A DNA stretch of 64,000 bases from Cellulomonas sp. Leaf334 (GTDB taxonomy: Bacteria; Actinomycetota; Actinomycetes; Actinomycetales; Cellulomonadaceae). A program made the position numbers and the translations under genes. The notes under the pieces were generated by a model that saw nothing but the letters and a program-made list of their open reading frames with translations, made no database searches and was not told the DNA's origin. Positions within the stretch are counted from its first letter, which is position 1; every line of letters begins with the position of its first letter. Below, piece by piece: positions 49,858-58,268 of the stretch. The DNA lies in assembly GCF_001424195.1 (NCBI RefSeq), contig NZ_LMOO01000005.1:237646-301645 (forward strand). The letters are read 5' to 3'.

Positions 49858-49860
49858 GTT
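49855..49860 (+). promoter_or_regulatory. -10 box TAGGTT, leaderless promoter of argA
   Basis: TAGGTT is 6 nt before the GTG at 49867 and overlaps the stop codon of the GDSL gene; no ribosome site is seen. Confidence 0.55.
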
Positions 49861-49866
49861 GTCCCG

Positions 49867-50370
49867 GTGCCCTTCCGTGTCCGCCCCGCCGTGCCGGCCG
49901 ACGTCCGTGCCATCCGCGCGCTCGTCGAGCCGTACGCCGCCGAGCGCATCCTGCTGGCCAAGGAGTGGGTCGGGTACTACGAGGCGGTCCAGGAGTTCCT
50001 CGTGGTCGAGGCCGACGACGGCAGCGTGATCGGCTGCGGCGCGCTGCACGTCATGTGGCAGGACCTGGCCGAGATCCGCACCCTCGCGGTGGACCGGACC
50101 TGGCGGGGGACCGGCATCGGCCACGCCCTGCTCGATGCTCTGCTGGAGCGTGCGGGGGAGATGGGGCTGCGTCGCGTCTTCTGCCTGACGTTCGAGGTGG
50201 CGTTCTTCGAGTCGCACGGGTTCCACGTCATCGAGGGGACCCCCGTGACACCCGACGTGTACCTCGAGCTGCTGCGCTCCCACGACGACGGCGTCGCCGA
50301 GTTCCTCGACCTGGCGCGCGTGAAGCCGAACACGCTGGGCAACACACGGATGCTGATCGAGCTCGACTGA
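49867..50370 (+). CDS. argA: Amino-acid N-acetyltransferase (short ArgA type)
   Basis: GNAT-fold enzyme (167 aa) making N-acetylglutamate, first step of arginine synthesis, using acetyl-CoA. It follows M. tuberculosis ArgA (Rv2747) closely: YEAVQEFLVVE, VIGCGALHVMWQDLAEIRTL, the acetyl-CoA loop WRGTGIGHALLDALLERA (near 75), FCLTFEVAFFESHGF, IEGTPVTPDVYLELLRSHD and AEFLDLARVKPNTLGNTRML. It differs from the long E. coli ArgA, which has a kinase-like domain. It converges on the DivIVA-like gene. Confidence 0.93.
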   Translation: MPFRVRPAVPADVRAIRALVEPYAAERILLAKEWVGYYEAVQEFLVVEADDGSVIGCGALHVMWQDLAEIRTLAVDRTWRGTGIGHALLDALLERAGEMGLRRVFCLTFEVAFFESHGFHVIEGTPVTPDVYLELLRSHDDGVAEFLDLARVKPNTLGNTRMLIELD

Positions 50371-50374
50371 GCCG

Positions 50375-50857
50375 TCAGCCCAGGACGAGCTCGATGCCTG
50401 TCGGCGTGCTCCGGACGTCGACGACAGAGCGGACCTGACCGTCCGGGAGGTGCACCGACACGACGTCGGGCGCGCCGGGCGGTCGGGTGCTGTGGGCCAT
50501 CTGCAGCCGCATCACCAAGGCGGTCGCAGCGATCGCGGGAACGTCCACCGGCGCCCCCGGCTGCCACACCGGGGCGTCGGCGGGAGCCTGCGTCAACCGC
50601 TCGCGCACCCGGTCGAGGAAGTCGTCGACCTCGTCCTGGTCGTAGCCCTCCCGGAACTTCGTCGCGTGGAACCGGACGGCGCCGACCTCGTCCGCCGTCA
50701 CGGCGTCGCCGGTGGTCTCGCCCCCTTCGAGCCCACGGAGGGTGACCGTCACCCGGTCGAGGAAGCGGTCGACCTCGTCCTGGTCGTAGCCCTCCCGGAA
50801 CTTGGTGGCGGCGAACTTCTGGTTCAGGACGTCGTAGGCGGTCAGCATGCCGCGCAT
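50375..50857 (-). CDS. DivIVA-domain protein with two DivIVA N-terminal motifs
   Basis: A 160-aa protein. The DivIVA/Wag31 membrane-targeting motif occurs twice: LNQKFAATKFREGYDQDEVD (near 12-31) and RFHATKFREGYDQDEVDDFL (near 62-81), each followed by FLDRV. There is no long coiled coil; the C-terminal 60 residues are a soluble part with a beta-like VSVHLPDGQVRSVVDVR. ATG 50857 is 4 nt after the mutY stop; the second ATG (50848, MLTAYDVL) gives the more typical DivIVA start. It may interact with DivIVA/pole scaffolds; the function is unproven. Confidence 0.85.
   Translation of the reverse strand: MRGMLTAYDVLNQKFAATKFREGYDQDEVDRFLDRVTVTLRGLEGGETTGDAVTADEVGAVRFHATKFREGYDQDEVDDFLDRVRERLTQAPADAPVWQPGAPVDVPAIAATALVMRLQMAHSTRPPGAPDVVSVHLPDGQVRSVVDVRSTPTGIELVLG
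50606..50803. repeat. 54-bp near-identical direct repeat inside the DivIVA-like gene
   Basis: Segments 50606-50659 and 50750-50803 match at 52 of 54 bases, including 36 identical bases in a row, 144 bp (48 codons) apart. They encode the two DivIVA motifs. Confidence 0.9.
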
Positions 50858-50861
50858 GCTG

Positions 50862-51764
50862 TCACGACGGCAGCCGGTACGTCGGCGGATCGTCGACGCT
50901 CGCGGCCGGGTCGCGGGTGACCAGGCCGTCGGCGACCAGACCGTCGACGCAGCGCGCGAGCTGGCGGGCGTCCGGCCAGACGGCGTCGACGGCGGCCGCC
51001 GGCACCGGGCCGAGGGCGTCGCGCAGCAGCGCCATCACACGGCCGCGCACCTGGCGGTCGGTCCCCGTGAACGTCTGGACCTTCCGGCGGCCGGCGTGCT
51101 CGTCGGCGGGCCGGCCCGCGCCCCACCACGCGCAGACGTCCCGCACCGGGCAGACCTCGCACCGCGGGGACCGGGCGGTGCACACCAGCGCACCCAGCTC
51201 CATCGACGCCGCCGCCCAGCGGGCCGCCGTCGCGTCGTCGTCCGGGACGTACCGGGACGCGCGGCGGACCTCGTCGACCGTCTGGCTCGGCGCCGGCAGC
51301 GCGACCCCGTCGACCGTGCGGGCCAGCACCCGCCGGACGTTGGTGTCGAGCACCACCGACCGGCGCCCGTAGGCGAACGCGAGCACCGCGGCCGCCGTGT
51401 ACGACCCGACCCCGGGCAGGGCCAGCAGCTCGGGTTCCGACGAGGGGACGACCCCGTCGTGCCGCTCGACGACCGCCCGCGCGCACTCCTGCAACCGCAG
51501 CGCACGCCTCGGGTACCCCAGCCGGTCCCACGCCCGCAGCACGTCCGCCGTCGACGCGGCCGCCAGGTCGGCGGGCGTCGGCCAGCGGGCCATCCACGAC
51601 CGCCACGCCGGCTCCACCCGGACCACCGGCGTCTGCTGGAGCATCACCTCGCTGACCAGGACGCCCCACGGCGACCGGTCCGCTGCCCGCCACGGCAGGT
51701 CGCGCGCGTGCACGGCGAACCAGGCGAGCACCGGCTCGCGCAGCTCGGTGGGGGTCGGCGGCAC
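50862..51764 (-). CDS. mutY: A/G-specific adenine glycosylase
   Basis: Base-excision-repair glycosylase (about 300 aa) removing adenine opposite 8-oxoguanine. Motifs: LVSEVMLQQTPVVRVEPAW (near 35), helix-hairpin-helix LPGVGSYTAAAVLAFAYG (near 110), LDTNVRRVLAR, and the [4Fe-4S] loop CTARSPRCEVCPVRDVC with C-X6-C-X2-C-X5-C spacing (near 190). The C-terminal MutT-like domain is reduced. GTG 51764 has AGGA 7-8 nt upstream; GTG 51782 is an alternative six codons longer. It is followed by the DivIVA-like gene after 4 nt. Confidence 0.94.
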   Translation of the reverse strand: MPPTPTELREPVLAWFAVHARDLPWRAADRSPWGVLVSEVMLQQTPVVRVEPAWRSWMARWPTPADLAAASTADVLRAWDRLGYPRRALRLQECARAVVERHDGVVPSSEPELLALPGVGSYTAAAVLAFAYGRRSVVLDTNVRRVLARTVDGVALPAPSQTVDEVRRASRYVPDDDATAARWAAASMELGALVCTARSPRCEVCPVRDVCAWWGAGRPADEHAGRRKVQTFTGTDRQVRGRVMALLRDALGPVPAAAVDAVWPDARQLARCVDGLVADGLVTRDPAASVDDPPTYRLPS

Positions 51765-51903
51765 CGCAGCATCCTGCCCCACCCGGGTGGTCGCAGCCTG
51801 CTCGGGTCGAGGGCGAGGCGCTCGTCGCCAGATAGCGCCGTCGTCCGTCTCGCTCTCTGAGCAGGTCCGCGCGTCGCCCGGGCGGGTCGGCGAACCTTGC
51901 CTC

Positions 51904-51909
51904 TACGGT
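51904..51909 (+). promoter_or_regulatory. -10 box TACGGT of the membrane-anchored protein gene
   Basis: TACGGT is 42 nt before ATG 51952, which also has a GGAGGA site 3 nt upstream; so this gene has a normal leader. Confidence 0.4.
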
Positions 51910-51951
51910 GGTCGCGCCGCGGGGTCACGCGGCGCTCGTCCTGGAGGATGC

Positions 51952-52545
51952 ATGAGCGACTCGCGACGCCTGCCGGCCCGCGTCTACTGGGTGCGTCGCT
52001 TCGTGGTGCTCGGCATCCCGCTGATCATCATCGCGGTGGTCGTGTGGCTGTTCGTGCGACCCGACTCCGGGGAGGACCCGGCCGCCCAGGGCGGCACGTC
52101 GTCCGCACCCGTCGCGCCGGAGACGAGCGAGACCCCGACGGACACCGACGGGGTGGGCGACTGCGCGCCCGCGTCCCTGGCCCTCGCGATGGCCGCGGAC
52201 GCCACGTCGTTCGCGCCGGGTGTGAGCGCGACGTTCACGGTCACCGTCACCAACACCGGTGAGCAACCGTGCCTCGTGGACGCCGGCGAGGCGCAGCGCG
52301 AGATCGTCATCACGTCCGGGAGCGACCGGGTGTGGTCGAACCGCGACTGCATCGCGCCCGGCACCGAGACCCGCACGCTGCTGCTCGCGGGCGGCGGGAC
52401 GGACTCGACGCCGTTCGCGTGGAACCGGATCCGCTCCGCGGAGGGCTGCCCGGCGGACCTGCCCGTGCCCGGTGCCGGCACCTACTCCGCGCAGCTGAAC
52501 CTCGCCGGCGTGAGCGCGCCGGCGGTGGTGTTCGGGCTGGAGTGA
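51952..52545 (+). CDS. Hypothetical membrane-anchored secreted protein
   Basis: A 197-aa protein with one N-terminal membrane helix (VVLGIPLIIIAVVVWLFV, about 20-37), a Thr/Ser/Pro linker and an extracytoplasmic beta-rich domain of about 140 residues with PGVSATFTVTVTNTGEQPC and four Cys (GDCAP, EQPCL, NRDCI, EGCPA) that could form two disulfides. The fold resembles small immunoglobulin-like DUF4232-type domains. The function is unknown. It ends 3 bp before the convergent disA stop. Confidence 0.78.
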   Translation: MSDSRRLPARVYWVRRFVVLGIPLIIIAVVVWLFVRPDSGEDPAAQGGTSSAPVAPETSETPTDTDGVGDCAPASLALAMAADATSFAPGVSATFTVTVTNTGEQPCLVDAGEAQREIVITSGSDRVWSNRDCIAPGTETRTLLLAGGGTDSTPFAWNRIRSAEGCPADLPVPGAGTYSAQLNLAGVSAPAVVFGLE

Positions 52546-52548
52546 CGG

Positions 52549-53625
52549 CTAGACGTACCGCTCGAGGATGCTGGACTCCGCGAGCCGCGACAGGCCCTCG
52601 CGCACGGCCCGGGCGCGCTGCTCGCCGACGCCGTCGACGGCCATGAGGTCCTCGATGCCGGCGGCCAGGAGCTTCTGGAGCCCACCGAAGTGCGCGACGA
52701 GCCGGTCCACGATCGCGCCGGGCAGGCGCGGGACCTTGGACAGCAGGCGGTAGCCGCGCGGGCCGGCGGCCGCGTCGAGCGCGTCGCCACCCCCGGGCAG
52801 GCCCAGGACGCTCGCGATGCGGGCGTTGTCGAGCAGCTCCGTGGAGTCCAGCTCCGCCAGCTCGTCGAGGACCGTGTCGACCTCGCGGCGGCTGGTGTCG
52901 ACGTAGTCGCGGATGATGAGCGCCCGGTCCGAGCCGATGCCGCCCACGAGCTCGTCGAGCTGCAGGGTCAGCAGGCGGCCGTCGGTGCCCAGCTCGACGA
53001 CGTAGCCCTCGATCTCCTCGGAGATGCGGCGGACCATCTCGAGCCGCTGCACCACGGCGGACACGTCGCGGACCGTGACGAGGTCCTCGATCTCGAGCGC
53101 GGACAGGGTCCCGCTGACCTCGTCGAGGCGCGACTTGTAGCGCTCGAGCGTGGCCAGGGCCTGGTTGGCTCGGGACAGGATCGTCGTCGAGTCCTCGATG
53201 ACGTGCCGCTGGCCGCCGACGTACAGCGCGATGATCCGCATCGACGCCGACACCGAGACCACCGGCAGGCCGGTCTGCTTGGCGACGCGCTCCGCGGTGC
53301 GGTGCCGGGTGCCGGACTCGGACGTCTCGATGGTGACGTCGGGGAGCAGCTGGACGGCCGCGCGCAGGATGCGGGAGATGCCCGCGTCGACGACGACGGC
53401 GCCGTCCATCTTGGCCAGCTCGCGCAGGCGGGTGGCGGAGAACTCGACGTCCAGGACGAAGCCGCCGGAGCAGATGCTCTCCACCGTCTGGTCGAAGCCG
53501 AGGACGATCAGCGCGCCCGTGCGCCCCCGCAGGATCCGCTCCAGGCCGTCGCGAAGCTCGCCGCCGGGGGCGACGGCGGCAAGGGTCGACCTCAGCAGGT
53601 CGTCAGGAGCGTGCGAGTGGGGCAC
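52549..53625 (-). CDS. disA: DNA integrity scanning diadenylate cyclase
   Basis: Octameric enzyme (358 aa, normal length) that makes c-di-AMP from ATP and scans DNA for branched structures. DAC domain motifs [10 protein letters not shown] (near 78) and [18 protein letters not shown] (near 107, the RHR catalytic piece) are intact; a helical middle region and C-terminal helix-hairpin-helix ([19 protein letters not shown]) follow. The GTG start is 6 nt behind a TACCAT box, so leaderless. It lies near mutY and radA, as in mycobacteria, but is separated from radA here by two genes. Confidence 0.96.
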   Translation of the reverse strand: MPHSHAPDDLLRSTLAAVAPGGELRDGLERILRGRTGALIVLGFDQTVESICSGGFVLDVEFSATRLRELAKMDGAVVVDAGISRILRAAVQLLPDVTIETSESGTRHRTAERVAKQTGLPVVSVSASMRIIALYVGGQRHVIEDSTTILSRANQALATLERYKSRLDEVSGTLSALEIEDLVTVRDVSAVVQRLEMVRRISEEIEGYVVELGTDGRLLTLQLDELVGGIGSDRALIIRDYVDTSRREVDTVLDELAELDSTELLDNARIASVLGLPGGGDALDAAAGPRGYRLLSKVPRLPGAIVDRLVAHFGGLQKLLAAGIEDLMAVDGVGEQRARAVREGLSRLAESSILERYV

Positions 53626-53631
53626 GGTTGC

Positions 53632-53637
53632 ATGGTA
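53632..53637 (-). promoter_or_regulatory. -10 box TACCAT, leaderless promoter of disA
   Basis: TACCAT on the minus strand, 6 nt before the disA GTG at 53625. Confidence 0.6.
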
Positions 53638-53687
53638 ACGACGAGCACCGACGACGGTCGTCGCGACCCGCATCCCGGACCCGTTCG

Positions 53688-54767
53688 CTACGACGGGTTC
53701 GCCCGTTCGCCGCCGGCGGGGGGTGCCGTGCTGTCGCGGACCACGAGGTCCACCAGGATCCGGTGCTGCTCGGGGGCCGGGGCGAGGCCGGCGCGGGAGC
53801 GGCTGATCGACGACGTCAGCGCCGCCGCGGCCGCCCTGCCCTTGGCGACGAAGTCCTGCTCGACGGTGGTGAGCGTCGGACGCACGCGCTGCGCCAGGGG
53901 GGAGTCGTCGAAGCCGACGACCGACAGGTCCTCCGGCATCCGCAGCCCGAGGTCCTCGGCGGCGTGCATGATCGCGGCCGCCATGAGGTCGGAGAAGCAC
54001 AGGACGGCGGTCGGGCGGTCGTCGCCGGCGAGCAGCAGCCGCGCACCCTCCGAGACGTACGGCTCGCTGTTGTCCCGCACCTCCATGACGACGGGCGTCA
54101 CCCCGGAGTCCGCCAGCTCGTCGACCCACCCGATCTGGCGTTCGCGCGCCACGTAGCCGGACCCGGCCGCCGCAGGGTCGCTCGCGAGCTCGGCGCGCAC
54201 CCCGGCGTTCATCGTGAGGATGCCGATCCGGCGGTGCCCGAGGTCGAGGAGGTGCCGGGCGCCGAGCCGGGCCCCGTGCCGCTCGTCGAGGAGCACGCTG
54301 GACGCATCGGCGACGGGCGCGCTGTCGATGAACACCAGCGGCAGCTTCCGCTTCACCAGCCAGCCGACCGCGGGGTAGTCGCCCGCGCAGCCGTAGACCA
54401 GGGCGCCGTCCATGGGGATGTCCCGCGCGGGGATCGTGTCCTCGGAGCTGGTGGACGGCAGCAGCACGACCGCCATGCCCGTCGGCGCGAGCCCTTCGGC
54501 CGCCGCCCCGAAGAACGCTGCCGCGATCGGGTCGAGGAACGCGGTGCCGATCGACTCGGTGAGCAGCACGCCGACCGCTCCTGTGGTCCCGCGCGCCAGG
54601 GCACGGGCTGACGGGTCGGGGCCGACGTACCCGAGGTCGTCCGCGGCCGCCAGGATCGTGCGACGCATCTCCGCGGAGAGCTGGTCGGGGCGGGAGAACG
54701 CGTTGGACACGGTCATCCGGCTGACGCCCACCCGGTCCGCGATCGTCTGCAGCGTCACCCGGGACAT
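53688..54767 (-). CDS. LacI family transcriptional regulator
   Basis: A 359-aa regulator. The HTH plus hinge is [20 protein letters not shown] then PSARALARG (about 3-60); the periplasmic-binding-protein-like sugar domain follows, with [40 protein letters not shown] and [20 protein letters not shown]. The start MSRVTLQTI is at the canonical place. No sugar gene is adjacent: it sits between disA and a small gene in what is otherwise a repair cluster, so its target is probably remote or itself. Confidence 0.93.
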   Translation of the reverse strand: MSRVTLQTIADRVGVSRMTVSNAFSRPDQLSAEMRRTILAAADDLGYVGPDPSARALARGTTGAVGVLLTESIGTAFLDPIAAAFFGAAAEGLAPTGMAVVLLPSTSSEDTIPARDIPMDGALVYGCAGDYPAVGWLVKRKLPLVFIDSAPVADASSVLLDERHGARLGARHLLDLGHRRIGILTMNAGVRAELASDPAAAGSGYVARERQIGWVDELADSGVTPVVMEVRDNSEPYVSEGARLLLAGDDRPTAVLCFSDLMAAAIMHAAEDLGLRMPEDLSVVGFDDSPLAQRVRPTLTTVEQDFVAKGRAAAAALTSSISRSRAGLAPAPEQHRILVDLVVRDSTAPPAGGERANPS

Positions 54768-54838
54768 GACGAGACCACCCTGTTCCGCTCCATGCGGGAC
54801 AGGGTAGGTCGCCGGGGCCGGTCCCGGTGGGGTGAACG

Positions 54839-55069
54839 TCATCTCGCCGGGTGGCCGACCTCGCCGGTGCACGCGGGGGAGACCGCGTCGGCCAGGTGGT
54901 GCAGCGCCCCGGCGAGCGTGCGCCGGGTCCGGGGAGCGCGTGTGCGTGCGGTGCGCTGCCGTGGTGCGGCCTCGGGCTCGACCGGAGCCCAGGGCTGAGC
55001 GCTCTCGGCGTGCTGCCGCGCGGCGGTCACTCCGAAGAGGAGCCCGAACTGGGGTGTGTCCATCGACAT
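54839..55069 (-). CDS. Hypothetical small basic protein with its own strong promoter
   Basis: A 76-aa protein, [20 protein letters not shown] at the start, Ala/Pro/Arg-rich in the middle and HHLADAV near the end. No family is recognised. Coding status is supported by an AGGAGA 5 nt before the ATG and a good promoter (TTGACC, 17 nt, TACTTT) 40 bp upstream, clearer than any other in the window. It lies between the LacI regulator and radA on the same strand. Confidence 0.65.
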   Translation of the reverse strand: MSMDTPQFGLLFGVTAARQHAESAQPWAPVEPEAAPRQRTARTRAPRTRRTLAGALHHLADAVSPACTGEVGHPAR

Positions 55070-55108
55070 CAGGTTCTCCTGTCGGTTCGTCGTTCCTTCT
55101 GTACCGCT

Positions 55109-55137
55109 AAAGTACCCTCCTGCTCTGTACCGGTCAA
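55109..55137 (-). promoter_or_regulatory. Sigma-70-type promoter TTGACC-N17-TACTTT
   Basis: The -35 is the complement of 55132-55137 and the -10 that of 55109-55114. The 9-mer TCTGTACCG occurs at 55098-55106 and 55124-55132, on both sides of the -10, and looks like a paired regulator site. The local base composition is markedly AT-richer than the surroundings. Confidence 0.65.
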
Positions 55138-55198
55138 GAGATTGTCAGGACCAGATGTGACGGGGTGGCCGACGCCGACCGTTCGCGGGCGAGGGGTG

Positions 55199-56620
55199 TC
55201 AGCGCTGGGCGGCGGCGGACAGCTCCGGGACCAGCCCGGCCGCGGTGACGGCCTCGCCGAGGTCCGCGGCGGTCAGCACCGTCAGCCCGGCGGGCGGCGT
55301 CGCACCGTCCAGCGCCCCGGCCGGCACGATCGCCCGCGTGAACCCGAGCCGCGCTGCCTCGGCGAGCCGACGACCCACTCCGGAGACGGTCCGGATCTCC
55401 CCGGCCAGGCCGACCTCGCCGATCGCGACCAGCCCGCGGGGCAGCGGGACGTTCTCGCGCGAGCTCACGGCGGCCAGCGCCAGCGCGAGGTCCGCGCCCG
55501 GCTCGACGACCCGCGCGCCGCCGATGGTCGACACGTAGACGTCCTGGTCCGCCAGCCGCGCGCCTAGCCGGCGCTGGAGCACGGCGAGCACCATCGCGAG
55601 GCGGCTGCTGTCGACGCCGCTCGTGGTCCGCCGCGGGTTGGGGACGGCACTGGGCGCGACGAGCGACTGCACCTCGACCACGAGCGGGCGTCGGCCCTCC
55701 AGCGTCACGGTCAGGCAGGTGCCCGGGACGGCGTGCAGCGCCTGGGAGATGAACAGCCCGCTGGGGTCGGCCAGCCCGACGATCCCGGTCTCCGACAGGT
55801 CGAAGCAGCCGACCTCGTCGGTCGGGCCGTAGCGGTTCTTGGTGGCGCGGAGCATGCGCAGGCGGGAGTGCCGTTCGCCCTCGAACTGGCAGACGACGTC
55901 CACGAGGTGCTCGAGCGTGCGGGGGCCGGCCACTGAGCCGTCCTTGGTGACGTGCCCGATGAGCACGACCGGCAGGTCCCGGGACTTGGCAGCCTGGATC
56001 ACCGCGCTGGCCACCTCCCGCACCTGGGAGACGCCCCCGGCCGTCCCCTCGACCTGCGCGGATGCGATCGTCTGGATCGAGTCGAGCACCAGCAGGTCCG
56101 GGTCGACGTGCTCGATGTGCCCGAGGACCGTTCCCAGGTCGGTCTCGGCGGTGAGCAGCAGCCGCGGGTCCAGCGCGTGGATCCGGCCGGCCCGCAGACG
56201 CACCTGCGCGGCGGACTCCTCGCCGGTCACGTACAGGACCTTGCGCCCGGTCCGGGCGGCCCGTGCGGCGACGTCGAGCAGCAGGGTCGACTTGCCGACG
56301 CCCGGCTCGCCGGCCAGCAGGACCACGGCACCGGGGACGAGGCCGCCGCCGAGCACGCGGTCCAGCTCGTCGACCCCCGTCGGCCGGGCGCGGGCGGTCT
56401 CGATGTCGATCTGGTCGATGGGCCGGGCCGGGGAGCGCGCCGGGTTCGTGGCGACCGTGCGCGGGGCGCCGCCTCCGGGGCCGGTGTCCTCGACGACCGA
56501 CCCCCACGCCTGGCACTCGCCGCAGCGGCCGACCCACTTGCCGGCGGTCCACCCGCACTCCGTGCAGCGGAAGGCCGGGCGGGCGCTGCGGTCGGGCCGC
56601 TTCGAGGAGGGTGAGGTCAC
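55199..56620 (-). CDS. radA: DNA repair protein RadA
   Basis: RecA-like branch-migration ATPase (about 473 aa). N-terminal zinc finger CTECGWTAGKWVGRCGECQ (near 20), Walker A LLAGEPGVGKSTLLLDVAA (near 105), KNRYGPTDEVGCFDL (the RadA KNRFG motif with Tyr for Phe, near 260) and a Lon-like C-terminal domain with GGARVVEPGADLALALA. A TAGCGT box (56628-56633) 7 nt before GTG 56620 favours this start over GTG 56650. Neighbours disA and mutY form the usual actinobacterial repair set. Confidence 0.95.
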   Translation of the reverse strand: MTSPSSKRPDRSARPAFRCTECGWTAGKWVGRCGECQAWGSVVEDTGPGGGAPRTVATNPARSPARPIDQIDIETARARPTGVDELDRVLGGGLVPGAVVLLAGEPGVGKSTLLLDVAARAARTGRKVLYVTGEESAAQVRLRAGRIHALDPRLLLTAETDLGTVLGHIEHVDPDLLVLDSIQTIASAQVEGTAGGVSQVREVASAVIQAAKSRDLPVVLIGHVTKDGSVAGPRTLEHLVDVVCQFEGERHSRLRMLRATKNRYGPTDEVGCFDLSETGIVGLADPSGLFISQALHAVPGTCLTVTLEGRRPLVVEVQSLVAPSAVPNPRRTTSGVDSSRLAMVLAVLQRRLGARLADQDVYVSTIGGARVVEPGADLALALAAVSSRENVPLPRGLVAIGEVGLAGEIRTVSGVGRRLAEAARLGFTRAIVPAGALDGATPPAGLTVLTAADLGEAVTAAGLVPELSAAAQR

Positions 56621-56627
56621 GCGCCGC

Positions 56628-56633
56628 ACGCTA
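56628..56633 (-). promoter_or_regulatory. -10 box TAGCGT, leaderless promoter of radA
   Basis: TAGCGT on the minus strand, 7 nt before GTG 56620. Confidence 0.55.
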
Positions 56634-56670
56634 GCCGCAGCCTCCGACACGACCCTCTTGCGCCACGGCT

Positions 56671-56702
56671 GAACACGCGTTTAACGTAGTGAACGTGCGT
56701 TC
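56671..56702. promoter_or_regulatory. Imperfect inverted repeat over the tetR-ABC operon promoter
   Basis: GAACACGCGTT and AACGTGCGTTC match at 9 of 11 positions and enclose the -10 box TAACGT (56682-56687), which is 7 nt before GTG 56695. This fits autorepression by the TetR product. Confidence 0.5.
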
Positions 56703-57345
56703 AGAGGACCTCACCGCCCGTGCCCGCATCCGGGACGCCGCCGTCGCACGCTTCGGCCGCGACGGCTTCCGGGCGCCCGTGCGCACCATCGCGCAGGACG
56801 CCGGGGTCAGCGCCGGTCTCGTGATCCACCACTTCGGCTCGAAGGACGCGCTGCGCGCCGCGTGCGACGAGCACGTCCTGACCGTCATCCGCGAGCAGAA
56901 GTCGGCTGCGATCACGCAGGCGTCGCCCGCCGAGACGATCGGCCTGCTGGCGACCGTGCGGGAGTACGCGCCCCTGTTCGCGTACATCGTGCGCAGCCTG
57001 CTGGACGGGGGCGAGGTCGCGGCGCACTTCGTCGACGGCCTGGTCGACGACGCCGCCGCCTACCTCGCGGCGGGCGAGGCGGCGGGCACCATCCGGCCGT
57101 CGGTGGACCCGCCCGGGCGCGCGCGGCAGGTGATCGCCACGCAGATGGGCCTTCTCGTCCTGGCGCAGCTCGACGCGGCCGCCGGCCGGGGGACGGCCCC
57201 CACCGAGGACCCCGGCACCGCCATCGAGGAGCTGACGTCCAGGTCCATGCTCGCCGGCCTGGAGCTCTACACGCACGGCCTGTTCACCGACACCGGATAC
57301 CTCGACGCCTATCAGCACTTCCGGCAGGACAAGGAGAAGCCATGA
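56695..57345 (+). CDS. TetR family regulator of an ABC exporter operon
   Basis: A 216-aa repressor. [22 protein letters not shown] then [20 protein letters not shown] (about 10-50). GTG 56695 is preferred to GTG 56689 because the TAACGT box is 7 nt upstream. It is first gene of a three-gene operon and overlaps the ATPase start as ATGA; an inverted repeat covers the promoter. It probably senses a compound exported by the transporter. Confidence 0.9.
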   Translation: MRSEDLTARARIRDAAVARFGRDGFRAPVRTIAQDAGVSAGLVIHHFGSKDALRAACDEHVLTVIREQKSAAITQASPAETIGLLATVREYAPLFAYIVRSLLDGGEVAAHFVDGLVDDAAAYLAAGEAAGTIRPSVDPPGRARQVIATQMGLLVLAQLDAAAGRGTAPTEDPGTAIEELTSRSMLAGLELYTHGLFTDTGYLDAYQHFRQDKEKP

Positions 57346-58268
57346 CCGACGCCATCGCGGTCAGCGGACTCGTCAAGTCGTTCGGCGCCAAGCGCGCGCT
57401 CGACGGGTTCGACCTCACGGTCCGGACGGGGGAGGTGCACGGGTTCCTCGGCCCCAACGGCGCAGGCAAGTCGACCACCATCCGCGTGCTGCTCGGGCTC
57501 CTGCGCGCCGACGCGGGCGACGTCGCGCTCCTCGGCGGCGACCCGTGGCGTGACGCCGTCGCCCTGCACCGTCGGCTCGCGTACGTGCCCGGCGAGGTGA
57601 ACCTGTGGCCCAACCTGTCCGGTGGCGAGTCGATCGACGTGCTCGGACGGCTGCGCGGCGGGCTCGACCCGGCGCGCCGCGACGCCCTGATCGAGCGGTT
57701 CGAGCTCGACCCCCGCATCAAGGGCCGTGCCTACTCGAAGGGCAACCGGCAGAAGGTCGCGCTCGTCGCGGCGCTCGCGGCGGACGTCGAGCTGCTGCTC
57801 ATGGACGAGCCGACCAGCGGCCTGGACCCCCTCATGGAGGCCGTGTTCCAGCAGGTCGTGCAGGAGGCGGCCGCCGAGGGGCGCACCGTGCTGCTGTCCA
57901 GCCACATCCTGGCCGAGGTCGAGGCCCTGTGCCGGCGCGTCACGATCATCCGGCAGGGCCGCGCGGTGCAGAGCGGGTCGCTGGAGGAGCTGCGCAGCCT
58001 CACCCGCACCACCGTGACGGCCGGGCTCCGCGACGCCGACGAGGCGGAGCGCACCCTCGCCGCGCTCGACGGGGTGCACCACGTGCAGCGCGACGACGGC
58101 CACCTGACGGTCGACGTCGACACCGCCGCGCTCAACGACGTGCTCGCGCGGCTCACCGGGTTCGGCGTCCGGTCGCTCACCGCGCACCCGCCGACCCTGG
58201 AGGACCTGTTCCTGCGGGAGTACAGCGACGAGCTGGCGACCTTGGGCGTGCACGAGGAGTCGCGATGA
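57342..58268 (+). CDS. ABC transporter ATP-binding protein (drug/antibiotic export type)
   Basis: A 308-aa nucleotide-binding subunit with Walker [20 protein letters not shown] (near 40), signature [17 protein letters not shown] (near 138; SKGNRQK in place of LSGGQ, usual in this subfamily), Walker [17 protein letters not shown] and H-loop [13 protein letters not shown]. The C-terminal 80 residues are the DUF4162-type accessory domain. It is coupled on both sides by ATGA overlaps to tetR and the permease. Confidence 0.95.
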   Translation: MTDAIAVSGLVKSFGAKRALDGFDLTVRTGEVHGFLGPNGAGKSTTIRVLLGLLRADAGDVALLGGDPWRDAVALHRRLAYVPGEVNLWPNLSGGESIDVLGRLRGGLDPARRDALIERFELDPRIKGRAYSKGNRQKVALVAALAADVELLLMDEPTSGLDPLMEAVFQQVVQEAAAEGRTVLLSSHILAEVEALCRRVTIIRQGRAVQSGSLEELRSLTRTTVTAGLRDADEAERTLAALDGVHHVQRDDGHLTVDVDTAALNDVLARLTGFGVRSLTAHPPTLEDLFLREYSDELATLGVHEESR

